63,590 nt of DNA from Bacteroidales bacterium (GTDB lineage Bacteria; Bacteroidota; Bacteroidia; Bacteroidales; P3), in assembly GCA_017545365.1 (NCBI GenBank), contig JAFWOP010000050.1:1-63590 (forward strand). Reading direction: 5' to 3'. The notes beneath the pieces are model-generated. The model was given only the letters and a program-made list of their open reading frames with translations. It made no database searches and was not told the origin of the DNA. The translations under genes and the position numbers were made by a program. This document shows, one piece after another, positions 33,425 to 41,949 of the stretch. The number at the start of each line of letters is the position of its first letter. Position 1 is the first letter of the stretch.

Positions 33425-34513
33425 TCAACCCGCTTTGTTCACCTCATTATATACCTTCGACAGCATGGCGATATTGCGCTCAATGCTGTATTGCTCCCGC
33501 ACTCGTTTTGCGGATTCTTGGGCATGCTGCCAATAGTCTAAACGATGAGTGGCATAGTGTTGAATTTTTACGACCAAGGCATCCACATCGTTGGTAGGAT
33601 AGAGCATGGCCAGTTTGCCGTCTTCCGAAAGCTCTTGCATGACATCGGTGTCGTTGACAAAGGTCGGAAGGCCTGTGGCAATGGCTTCTATCACTGCTAT
33701 GCCAAAGCTGTCATGTCGTGTAGCGTAGACAAAAGCGTCCATACCCGCCAGAAGACCTGGCACGTCATTGCTGAGACCATAGAAGGTGACATTATCATCC
33801 AAACCATGCTCATGACAATAATCAACGCAGCTGTCATAGATTTCCCTCTCACTATCACGAGCCGCACCTATAAAGGTAAAATGATACGGAACGCCCCTTC
33901 TCTTCAGCGCATCTAAAAAACGGCAGACGAACATGTGGTTGCGGCCTTCGCCGAAACTGCCCACCATGCACATCTTGAGTACTTCATTATTATCTGATGG
34001 CGGATTCGTATGTCTAAATTTGCTGAAATCAATACCATTATGAACTACAACGAAACGGTCGGAAACCCCAAAACTGCCATGTTTGAGATATTCGTCACAC
34101 TCCGACTGGCTGACACATATTATGCGGCTGCTATGGCGGAAGACAAGACGTTTGTACAACGGATTGGCCGTGACAAAGGTGAATCCATGGAGTGTCGTTA
34201 TCACCTTCACACGAGTGAATGCCAGAGAGATGATAGCAATAGCAGCATTGAAAGCTGTCTGAGCATGGACGATGTCGACCTCCTGACTCAAGATAAGCTT
34301 TCGAAAACGCAATACATAGAGCAGCCAATTCTTTCCGCAGTTGAGCTTCAGCATAGGCACACCCGTGCGGTGGAAAGCCTCGGACATAGTACCCTCCTTG
34401 CGATAGACACACACTGCATCAAAAGGATGAGCCCCCTTCCGGCTGAATATGTCGGCCAGAAGCGTCTCCGCCCCACCCCGATTCAACGTGCCAAGGAAAA
34501 AAGCAACTTTCAT
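33425..34513 (-). CDS. Glycosyltransferase family 4
   Basis: A 362-residue GT-B enzyme. N-terminal FFLGTLNRGGAETLLADIF with the GGAE motif; HGFTF, VVHNGIDFSKF, CMVGSFGEGRNH, VTFYGLSNDVPGLLAGMDAFVYATRHDSFGIAVIEAIATG, with the EX7E-like pattern in the donor site. The gene is more GC-rich than the ATP-grasp genes upstream, hinting at separate origin. It seems to be the last gene of the upper half of the locus, 56 bases after an ATP-grasp gene and before a 325-base gap. Confidence 0.88.
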   Translation of the reverse strand: MKVAFFLGTLNRGGAETLLADIFSRKGAHPFDAVCVYRKEGTMSEAFHRTGVPMLKLNCGKNWLLYVLRFRKLILSQEVDIVHAQTAFNAAIAIISLAFTRVKVITTLHGFTFVTANPLYKRLVFRHSSRIICVSQSECDEYLKHGSFGVSDRFVVVHNGIDFSKFRHTNPPSDNNEVLKMCMVGSFGEGRNHMFVCRFLDALKRRGVPYHFTFIGAARDSEREIYDSCVDYCHEHGLDDNVTFYGLSNDVPGLLAGMDAFVYATRHDSFGIAVIEAIATGLPTFVNDTDVMQELSEDGKLAMLYPTNDVDALVVKIQHYATHRLDYWQHAQESAKRVREQYSIERNIAMLSKVYNEVNKAG

Positions 34514-34569
34514 AATTACAATATCACGGATACCGGCAATCTTACCTCATTCAATCACAACAGGAATGC

Positions 34570-35676
34570 CTACCAATAATGATTTATTGTATTCTCTCTT
34601 GACCAAATCTCATTGATAATTCTTTCAGTATATTCACCGAAAGCTGGTCCGTATGCCGATTGGCTCAACTCTGTATGAACGTTCCATTCGATGATAATCG
34701 GTTCACCGTCTTTGCTAATTGACACATCCCAACCAATAAGATCGAAGAACGGCAATTGATAATGACATTTTTTGACAGTCTCTACAGCCTTATCCAAATA
34801 AGGTATTTTGTAACCCTCTAAAACAATACCCGAATCAGTTTTTTCGATTTGACCTTCTGCCACATCGCCGTATGCATACTTGCCCAAAGTGCCATCTGCA
34901 TTAATCTTGGTGCTTATTCCGCCGGAGCTTTCATTATCTATTTCCTGACCTTTACGACCTATTCGAATAACGGTATATAAAGGTATAATTTCCATACCTG
35001 AACGATAGGTTAAAATGCGTATGGTATTAACAGAGCTAGGGTTTAAAGCCGCCAAACTTTCATGTTGTTGTACCGAATCTTGAATCAGATAATTCTTACC
35101 ATAATAGTTAAGAAGCTGACCGAGCGAAAAACCGTCCACGTTGGTCATACCTTCCTTTATAACCAGTTTTCTTACTCCGCGACCATGACTTTCTAATGAT
35201 GGTTTGATTATAGCACCATCTAGATTTTTAAGTCTTTCAATTACCGCTTCACGACTGACGGGTTCACCTTCCATATAGAAATAGCCATTCATATTCTTAA
35301 GATATACATGAGGATGCTTCACATTGGGTAGCAACACATCCAGCATGTTCTTATCCACATACGCCTCTCTATACTGGCCGTTATTCACCCTATCCATAAG
35401 TTGCATACGATAGAGGCTTGTGGGCAGATATTCTTTGGCATATATTCCATTTCTTGAATAGAAATATTGATGCCATATCAAAGGCACTTTTTCTCCTGTA
35501 AGCCGTTTATAGAATGCCCTAATCTCTTTTTTCTGATCTTTGGTTAGCTCTTTCTTTTCAGGCAGCCTGTCAAAATTCCTTTTAACCTTCCTGACATGGG
35601 TCTTTACGATTCTTTTCTTCTGAATCTTCTGAAGACGCTTCTCTATCGGAAGTCTGATTTTCTTTAATAATGCCAT
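34570..35676 (-). CDS. Sugar-transfer-associated ATP-grasp protein 1
   Basis: A 368-residue protein of the ATPgrasp_ST type. After a basic N-terminus (KKIRLPIEKRLQKIQKKR) come GAIIKPSLESHGRGVRKLV (ATP lysine), VQQHESLAALNPSSVNTIRI (family hallmark, about 205-225), a glycine-rich NESSGGISTKIN, and LIGWDVSISKDGEPIIIEWN with the metal-binding Glu/Asn. The family occurs in polysaccharide loci; no reaction has been shown to my knowledge. It is the most downstream of five such genes here, and is preceded by a 220-base gap with a palindromic repeat. Confidence 0.88.
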   Translation of the reverse strand: MALLKKIRLPIEKRLQKIQKKRIVKTHVRKVKRNFDRLPEKKELTKDQKKEIRAFYKRLTGEKVPLIWHQYFYSRNGIYAKEYLPTSLYRMQLMDRVNNGQYREAYVDKNMLDVLLPNVKHPHVYLKNMNGYFYMEGEPVSREAVIERLKNLDGAIIKPSLESHGRGVRKLVIKEGMTNVDGFSLGQLLNYYGKNYLIQDSVQQHESLAALNPSSVNTIRILTYRSGMEIIPLYTVIRIGRKGQEIDNESSGGISTKINADGTLGKYAYGDVAEGQIEKTDSGIVLEGYKIPYLDKAVETVKKCHYQLPFFDLIGWDVSISKDGEPIIIEWNVHTELSQSAYGPAFGEYTERIINEIWSRENTINHYW

Positions 35677-35725
35677 GATATAGTGTTTATTTATTCAGGT
35701 GGATTCTAAAAATTCGGACTTAAGG

Positions 35726-35820
35726 TTCTGCCCTTACAGGGCGTTATTTGTAACTCGCCTGTTTACCCAAGGCGCTGTCATTGGGCCAGATGTGTTTGTG
35801 CCTTTGTAGGGCGATTTTTA
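35726..35820. repeat. REP-like palindromic intergenic element
   Basis: GCCCT-TAC-AGGGC at 35730-35742, then CCCAA...TTGGG flanking GGCGCTGTCA (about 35766-35785), then GCCTTTGTAGGGCG at 35800-35813. This set of short GC palindromes resembles dispersed intergenic repeats of Bacteroidetes. It lies between two ATP-grasp genes in the same orientation and may act as a transcript-stabilising or attenuating structure. Confidence 0.55.
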
Positions 35821-35896
35821 AAGGTCACCTTCACTTATTGTGGTGCTATTCTCATACCACCCAACATTCGTTTCTCAGAGATGAACAATAGCTAAT

Positions 35897-36955
35897 CTAA
35901 TCCAAGTTCAAACAATGTGGATCCAATGCCAGCAATTCGCTTCTGATTCCTTTTCGTGTCGGAGCTTGGAATCCAACAAACTGCCCCCGTGAGTTTCCCT
36001 CAACCATCACCCACCCGCCATCCGTATAAGCCAAGTCCCAACCCACATATCTGCACTGGGGCAAGACTCCAGCAAGTTCTACAGCAAGTGACTTTGCCTC
36101 ATCCCAATGGGGGACTTGAAACCCTATTAGCGATATTCCCGAATCGGGATGTACCTCAAAGGGCCTCCCATGCTTGTCACAACAGGCCACGACGACACCT
36201 CTTTCGGCATCCAGCTTACATATTATTCCCCCTTGCGAACCATTATTTACTACATGCCCCTTTCGACCAAAAAGAGCAAACGGGTGTAATATATGCACCT
36301 TCCCATCCGCTATAAACGTGGTGACTCTAACGGTATTCGCCGAAGAGGGATTGACCGCTGCCATCGCCTCATTCTGTTGAATCAATCCTTCCATAACTGC
36401 CCCTTCCTCATAATCTTTCAAAATCTGTTTCAGTGTCTCGTATCCACAAGCTTTCATCTTTTGTATACCCGTGCCTACAGACATATTAATCGGCTTGATA
36501 AAGAACTCGTCATGTCTTTCTATAAAGGAACGGATAGTATCTTCTGTATCCCCGCCTTCCTTAACCACACATACCTCACGCTTGAAGTATGGTGCAAAAT
36601 GTCGGTATGTGTCTCCCTTGTCTTTAAACAGGTCATTGTAGACCCTCGGATTGACGTTCTTGCAGAAATAATCCTTTTCTTCTTCTGGGACAATTTCCCT
36701 CCGTTCCTTTGAATTGATATCATTATAGGCATATATGAAGTATTCGTCAAACTGCCATGCGTATCTGACATGGGCTTCCATCATCTTCCTCAAATGATAT
36801 CTCGACTCACGCCGTGACAGTCCTTCACCCATAAAGTCTATAAGCACCTTTCTTGCTTCTTTCCTTTTTTTACCTACGACATATAGATAAAATCTTCTCA
36901 CAGGTGAATGTGGCAAATATTTAGCCAAAAAGACATTTGGTTTTAAAGGTATCAT
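35897..36955 (-). CDS. Sugar-transfer-associated ATP-grasp protein 2
   Basis: A 352-residue ATPgrasp_ST-type protein: EFFIKPINMSVGTGIQKMK, IQQNEAMAAVNPSSANTVRVTTF (hallmark, with Ala replacing the usual Val), NGSQGGIICKLDAERG, and YVGWDLAYTDGGWVMVEGNSRG. The basic N-terminus (FYLYVVGKKRKEARK) suggests membrane or nucleic-acid/sugar phosphate contact. It diverges considerably from copies 3 and 4. A 59-base gap with a CACAGATAACGC motif separates it from the PP-loop gene upstream. Confidence 0.85.
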   Translation of the reverse strand: MIPLKPNVFLAKYLPHSPVRRFYLYVVGKKRKEARKVLIDFMGEGLSRRESRYHLRKMMEAHVRYAWQFDEYFIYAYNDINSKERREIVPEEEKDYFCKNVNPRVYNDLFKDKGDTYRHFAPYFKREVCVVKEGGDTEDTIRSFIERHDEFFIKPINMSVGTGIQKMKACGYETLKQILKDYEEGAVMEGLIQQNEAMAAVNPSSANTVRVTTFIADGKVHILHPFALFGRKGHVVNNGSQGGIICKLDAERGVVVACCDKHGRPFEVHPDSGISLIGFQVPHWDEAKSLAVELAGVLPQCRYVGWDLAYTDGGWVMVEGNSRGQFVGFQAPTRKGIRSELLALDPHCLNLD

Positions 36956-37014
36956 ACTATGTTCTTCCTATTTATTGTACTACTTTTTACCACAGATAAC
37001 GCCCCAAAAAAAAA

Positions 37015-38340
37015 TCACTGGGCGTGGCGTATCAAATTCCTTATCTGATTTCTTACGATTCTCGCCGGTTTTGTGATTCTGAGCAGCATAAACTTTCTTT
37101 TGGCAGCGGGTGGTATTTCTTTATTGTGCTTCTTCATATAATCATAAATCACATGTGCGTGAAGGGCATCATCGTCTAATGAATCTTTTCGCAATGTCTT
37201 CAGCAGCCATACGTAGGCATCGGTCCTATTTCTTTTAAACCTTGCCACATCAAATACCTCCGAAAAGTCGTCCACTCTGCCCAGTATGTCAAGTATAACC
37301 AATGTTCTCAAACACTTGGAGCATGTGCCACAATTGCTGAATCTGAAACAAACATCAAGATACTTCTGAGCAATCTTGTCGGATTGAAGGGCAATCATTT
37401 TTTCCAATCGGCTGTCATAGTCGGACAACAGAAACTGAAGGCCTTCAGTCGTGAACACGTCACATAGGAGAGACTCATAATGCTCCGAAGCCTTGTCCAA
37501 ATCCAAATTGAACGATTCGGGGCGTCCTCGTGAAGAGCTATAATAGGTCTTGAACAATCCTCCCACCGCCAAAATACAAGCAAAATTGCGGTAGACACCA
37601 GTGTCACCGTATCCACCACGATAGTAGTCCACATCAAGATTAGACTTCACATATAGTAACTCCAATCCCGATGCATCAGCCACCTGCTGCGCATTCTGCC
37701 GTTTTTCCTCCGACATGCGGTCTGTGGTGTCATAAAACTCCTTTATGCTATACTCTTTGTCATTATCCCTGTCTGGGTGGAATATTGCGCCCATGTTCAA
37801 ATATGTCAGATGCGTCAGGCGGTAACCCTCAGGCACCGTATATTGGTTGAACAATTTGAGCGTATAGAGCGAATCCACTCCACAGGACATGCCCGTTCCC
37901 ACTGCATCCGCATTGGGATATGGGGTATCTGTCGTGGGGCACTCCAATTTAATCCTATGCACATACCCTTTCTCCTCCTTCATCAGCGCCGGAATCAAAT
38001 ACTGGTTGATCGAGAATGCCATTCTCTTCGATACGGGAGCCTCGCATTTGATATCCGACCCCGTGACCATGGCATACCATATCATCGCCGTCACAAAGGC
38101 ATCGCCCCGGTCGGCACACAGGTATTTTCCGTATGCCTTAGGGACGGCAAACCAAAGTCCGCTGCCCTCCTGCTTCCATTCGACAGGAGGATAGTTCTCA
38201 TAAAAGCGCCAATGCACATGCAGGAAACGTCCTTCTAAAGACTTGAACGCCGCAGCCGTATTGTCCGATATGGTTATTGGGGCTTTCAAGAAGGCATACT
38301 CTTCATCCTCATAGACATAAGGTCTCCCTATTGTAATCAT
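37015..38340 (-). CDS. PP-loop (QueC-like) ATPase domain protein A
   Basis: A 441-residue protein I cannot match to a characterised enzyme. It has a PP-loop-type motif (GTGMSCGVDSLYTLKLF, about residues 149-165), the ATP-pyrophosphate signature of QueC/asparagine-synthetase-like enzymes that adenylate carboxylates or amides, and near the C-terminus a cysteine motif, NCGTCSKCLRTLVIL, that resembles the Zn/Fe-S CxxC sites of the QueC group. The N-terminal 140 residues (ITIGRPYVYEDEEYAFLKA...) are family-specific. It is paired with a paralogue at 38354-39595 in the ATP-grasp block. Likely an amide- or thioamide-forming, ATP-consuming enzyme; this is inference. Confidence 0.7.
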   Translation of the reverse strand: MITIGRPYVYEDEEYAFLKAPITISDNTAAAFKSLEGRFLHVHWRFYENYPPVEWKQEGSGLWFAVPKAYGKYLCADRGDAFVTAMIWYAMVTGSDIKCEAPVSKRMAFSINQYLIPALMKEEKGYVHRIKLECPTTDTPYPNADAVGTGMSCGVDSLYTLKLFNQYTVPEGYRLTHLTYLNMGAIFHPDRDNDKEYSIKEFYDTTDRMSEEKRQNAQQVADASGLELLYVKSNLDVDYYRGGYGDTGVYRNFACILAVGGLFKTYYSSSRGRPESFNLDLDKASEHYESLLCDVFTTEGLQFLLSDYDSRLEKMIALQSDKIAQKYLDVCFRFSNCGTCSKCLRTLVILDILGRVDDFSEVFDVARFKRNRTDAYVWLLKTLRKDSLDDDALHAHVIYDYMKKHNKEIPPAAKRKFMLLRITKPARIVRNQIRNLIRHAQ

Positions 38341-38353
38341 AAAACACTCGTTG

Positions 38354-39595
38354 TTATTTGAACAATTTCTTTATCGTGGCGGCTGTCCGCATGGTCCACG
38401 GATGCTGCTGAAGGAATAATTTGCGCCTTATCCTAAATGATATATGAAAACCTTTTTGCTCCAACAACTCGGCAATTTCCCTGAAAGGCACTTTATTCTC
38501 TTTTTCGGTCAACACCTTTGCAATATACCAGTCTTTATGAGACAAATAGTAATCCATGTCAAATTGCTCTTCATATTGATGAAGCACCCCTAACAAATCT
38601 AATGTCAACATCGTCCGAAGACATTTCCCGCATTGTCCACAATTGGTTTTCTTTTTGTTCTTTAGCAGATTCGTCCCATTCTCTTTATATTTCCCATTGG
38701 CCATTTGTCCTGCCCAGCAGACATCCAGATACTTCGTCGTTATTGGGAATTGCGAAATATATCTTGTTTTCTCCACCCTAGTCATCACAGGATCGGACAA
38801 TATCACCTCCATATTATCTGTCCCTAACAAAGGAGTAAATACTGCTTCTATATGAGCCTCATCGTCATTCGTAATGGTGAAATGTTCCGCGGAATATGAA
38901 GAAGAAAAAACATATTTCCCAAACAATTTCTGTAATGCCAAAGCGCAACTGATAGTCCTATCTATATCGTTATTTGTGATTTTAATACCTGTATCTACAT
39001 AAAACTCACTTAAATTTGTATCTATTGCCACAAATGGGAGCCCCGTTTCCTCAACAAAAGGCTGCAAGGATTGAATTGTGTTTCGAAAATTCTGCTCAGT
39101 CCCCTTCATATCAATATATCCAAGTTGTCCACTATTAAACAACGTCAGATGCGTCACACGATAATCCTTTGGCACGTCATCACCATTATGCTTTAAAAAA
39201 GAGCAAAACGAGTCCACTCCCAAAGAACAGCAACAGCCAACAGCCTTTCCGTCATACTGTGGTTCTGTCATAGTCTGTGCATCTATGCGAACCTGCTTGC
39301 TACCCACAAGCATTTTTTCAAATAACGGCTGAATCGTATTATTGATATTGAAAAGCAATCTGGGCGATACTGGGGCTTCGACCCGAATGTCCTGTCCCGA
39401 CTTCATCGCCCATTGCAACACTAGCAACAGATATGAGTCCGCATAGTCGTCACACAAATACTTCCCATATTTTTTGTCAACTGAGTACCATATTTCATAC
39501 TCTCGATTCCGCACTTCGTCCGTGACGTGCGATAATAAGGCCGTTTCTTGTTCCCGTTCTTCAATATACGGATGACCTATTGTAAGCATATGCAA
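38354..39595 (-). CDS. PP-loop (QueC-like) ATPase domain protein B
   Basis: A 413-residue paralogue of protein A: the same start style (LTIGHPYIEEREQETALL), then KAVGCCCSLGVDSFCSFLKH, and the C-terminal NCGQCGKCLRTMLTLDLLG. In this copy the PP-loop is CSLGVDS with a Leu where A has SCGVDS, so the nucleotide loop is one step off the canonical SGGxDS. It is preceded by three Cys (CCC) that do not occur in A. It begins 5 bases after an ATP-grasp gene and ends 13 bases before protein A, indicating one transcript. Confidence 0.7.
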   Translation of the reverse strand: MHMLTIGHPYIEEREQETALLSHVTDEVRNREYEIWYSVDKKYGKYLCDDYADSYLLLVLQWAMKSGQDIRVEAPVSPRLLFNINNTIQPLFEKMLVGSKQVRIDAQTMTEPQYDGKAVGCCCSLGVDSFCSFLKHNGDDVPKDYRVTHLTLFNSGQLGYIDMKGTEQNFRNTIQSLQPFVEETGLPFVAIDTNLSEFYVDTGIKITNNDIDRTISCALALQKLFGKYVFSSSYSAEHFTITNDDEAHIEAVFTPLLGTDNMEVILSDPVMTRVEKTRYISQFPITTKYLDVCWAGQMANGKYKENGTNLLKNKKKTNCGQCGKCLRTMLTLDLLGVLHQYEEQFDMDYYLSHKDWYIAKVLTEKENKVPFREIAELLEQKGFHISFRIRRKLFLQQHPWTMRTAATIKKLFK

Positions 39596-39600
39596 TCAAA

Positions 39601-40764
39601 TTATAACCAATGTTTGTATCGACGATATTTCTTGACATTCAACACTTGACGAATAATCTGTTCGGTATATTCCCCATAAAGTGGACCATTAGCCATCTGG
39701 TGTATATCCACATCACCATAACACAAGTTCACTTCAATCAGTAATGGTTCGCCATCCTCAGCTATCGCTAAATCCCACGAAATCAACCTTGAAACTCTCA
39801 CAAATCTGTACGCCAACATTTTGACCAGATTCTTGCAACGTTCGAAATTAGGTATCTTACATTCGGCAAACACACCTCCTTGGGGATGCTTCTCAAAAGA
39901 TTCGCCACCCTTATTATACCCATATTTTTTAAGCCTTCCATCCTCTTGCACTCCGCAGAACAATCCACCAGCTGATGCGTTATCCAACCGGGATGCACCA
40001 GCCCCCATCCTTACTATAGTGGACAAAACCCTCATCTCACCATCTAAGAAGCAGGTAATCATTCTAATGGTATTGACGCTTTCTTTGTGTAGATCAGCGA
40101 GAGCGGAATGCTGCCGGATAATCTCTTGTACCACACAATTGCTCTTCTGATTTAAGGACTCTAACAACAAGATTTCCCCATCTGTCTCATTCCAGAACAC
40201 TATTCCGTTACCTGCCCCCATATTCACTGACGGTTTTATGATGACTGAATTCTGTTTTTTGCATTTTTCAACCACCTGCTCTAGTGACAATTCCTTATAA
40301 TTCTCATCTAAATATAGACCGTTGACTTTTCGTACGATGGTCTTCGGTTGGATGACATCATGAAAGTACATGTCGTACATATTCTTATCATCTAATGCAT
40401 AGGCTTCTCTGCTATTGCAAAACCAATCATCAATAAAACAATACTGAATATTCTGGGGAACATATCGTGCATCAAAGCCTAAATTCTTTTCCCTTTTCAC
40501 GGCATTATAGAACGAAAACCATTCTCCTTTCACATGATTTCCCCACATACGCCTCACCTCTTTATTCTCTGTGTCGGTAAGAGAACGGACATTTAATGGC
40601 CCCTTCTTTTTCTTCTTCAACTCTAACTTCGCATTGCCGTCACGCAACACAAAAGTAGCCAAATAGTATATCTTACCCGACAACTTCTTAATGAAACTAT
40701 ATCTTCGCAACAATTGACGCTTCTCTGTTGACATATCCATACTTCTTATACTTATATAATTCAA
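39601..40764 (-). CDS. Sugar-transfer-associated ATP-grasp protein 3
   Basis: A 387-residue ATPgrasp_ST protein: DKNMYDMYFHDVIQPKTIVRKVNG, SVIIKPSVNMGAGNGIVFW, QEIIRQHSALADLHKESVNTIRMIT, DNASAGGLFCGVQ, and SRLISWDLAIAEDGEPLLIEVN. It is a tandem paralogue of copy 4 (40780-41922), with the two sharing block after block, including a basic C-terminus KKYRRYKHWL versus KRYRRYKRWL. The first ATG at 40764 is used; a later Met at codon 9 or 11 is possible. Confidence 0.87.
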   Translation of the reverse strand: MNYISIRSMDMSTEKRQLLRRYSFIKKLSGKIYYLATFVLRDGNAKLELKKKKKGPLNVRSLTDTENKEVRRMWGNHVKGEWFSFYNAVKREKNLGFDARYVPQNIQYCFIDDWFCNSREAYALDDKNMYDMYFHDVIQPKTIVRKVNGLYLDENYKELSLEQVVEKCKKQNSVIIKPSVNMGAGNGIVFWNETDGEILLLESLNQKSNCVVQEIIRQHSALADLHKESVNTIRMITCFLDGEMRVLSTIVRMGAGASRLDNASAGGLFCGVQEDGRLKKYGYNKGGESFEKHPQGGVFAECKIPNFERCKNLVKMLAYRFVRVSRLISWDLAIAEDGEPLLIEVNLCYGDVDIHQMANGPLYGEYTEQIIRQVLNVKKYRRYKHWL

Positions 40765-40779
40765 CTATCACTCCATTCT

Positions 40780-41922
40780 TCATAGCCATCTTTTATATCT
40801 GCGGTACCTCTTTGTGTTCAAAGCCTGCCTAACGACCTGTTCTGTCTTATCACCAAACAACGGGCCATTAGCTATCTGAGGCATGTCGGCACCACCGTAG
40901 GTTAGGTTCATTTCTATCAACACAGGCTCTCCATCCTCTCCAATTGCCATATCCCAAGAAATCAATTTGGCCACCCGAAGAAAGCGGTTGGCCAAACTCA
41001 ATGCCAACTCTTTGCAACGGTCAAAATAGGGTATTTTGTGTTCGGCAAATAGAATTCCATTTGGATGCCTTTCGAACGCTTCAATATGCATGTTGTATGC
41101 ATACTTCTTAAGACGGCCATCATCCTCTAACCCACAGAAGACACCTCCTGAACACGCATTGTCAATCCTAGCACTCCCGACACCTACTCTGACCAATGAC
41201 GAAAGAACTTCCACTTTCCCATCCAAATAGCAGGTAACAATTCTAATCGTATTCAGACTCTCTTCGTGTAGCGCTGCCAAATCGGGATGCTGCCTTACGA
41301 TTCCTTGTACCACAAAATTTCCTCCCTTTTCCAAAATATTTACAAGGGCTTCCATTCCATCTGCCTCATCCCAAAAATCAATGCCAGCCCCCCCAGCCGC
41401 ATATAATGTGGGTTTCTTTATCACACTCTTTTGGCTCTTGCATAGCTGAACAGCCTGCTCTATTGTCAAATCTCGGTATCTCTCATCAAGCAGTCTGCCG
41501 TTGATTCTTCTCACCACTGTTTGAGGTCGACGCACATCGTTGAAATAAAGATCATACATATTCTTATCATCCATCGTGTAAGACTCCCTAGTATTGTTAA
41601 ACCACTCGTCAATAAAACAGTAGTATATATCCAAAGGCATGTACCTGGCATCGAACGGAACGTCTCCATCTCTTTTGATGGAGTTGTACATTACAAACCA
41701 TTTGTCCTTCACTTTAACATTTCCCCACACACGCCGCACTTCTGCTTTTTCTTCGGGAGAGAGACTTCTGCATTGATAGTTCCCTGCCTTCTCATCATCC
41801 CATTCGCATTTCGTCAGTACTTTTCGCCATATAAAGGTGGAAAGGTAATATATCTTCTCTGACAACCGTCTTATCCTACGGCATTTTTTCCTTGCACGAT
41901 TTTCTTCCTTTGACATCATCAT
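40780..41922 (-). CDS. Sugar-transfer-associated ATP-grasp protein 4
   Basis: A 380-residue ATPgrasp_ST protein: DKNMYDLYFNDVRRPQTVVRRING, SVIKKPTLYAAGGAGIDFW, QGIVRQHPDLAALHEESLNTIRIVT, DNACSGGVFCGLE and AKLISWDMAIGEDGEPVLIEMN. Compared with copy 3, the ATP-binding block changes from IIKPSVNMGAG to IKKPTLYAAGG, so the two could differ in substrate. Separated from copy 3 by 15 bases; a tandem duplication. Confidence 0.87.
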   Translation of the reverse strand: MMMSKEENRARKKCRRIRRLSEKIYYLSTFIWRKVLTKCEWDDEKAGNYQCRSLSPEEKAEVRRVWGNVKVKDKWFVMYNSIKRDGDVPFDARYMPLDIYYCFIDEWFNNTRESYTMDDKNMYDLYFNDVRRPQTVVRRINGRLLDERYRDLTIEQAVQLCKSQKSVIKKPTLYAAGGAGIDFWDEADGMEALVNILEKGGNFVVQGIVRQHPDLAALHEESLNTIRIVTCYLDGKVEVLSSLVRVGVGSARIDNACSGGVFCGLEDDGRLKKYAYNMHIEAFERHPNGILFAEHKIPYFDRCKELALSLANRFLRVAKLISWDMAIGEDGEPVLIEMNLTYGGADMPQIANGPLFGDKTEQVVRQALNTKRYRRYKRWL

Positions 41923-41949
41923 CTGATTATTACTATTTTATCTTCACTC

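Noticed and set aside
33308..33597. Plus-strand frames of about 75 codons in the gap before wza
   Set aside because: They run antisense into the GT4 gene and have no recognisable sequence.
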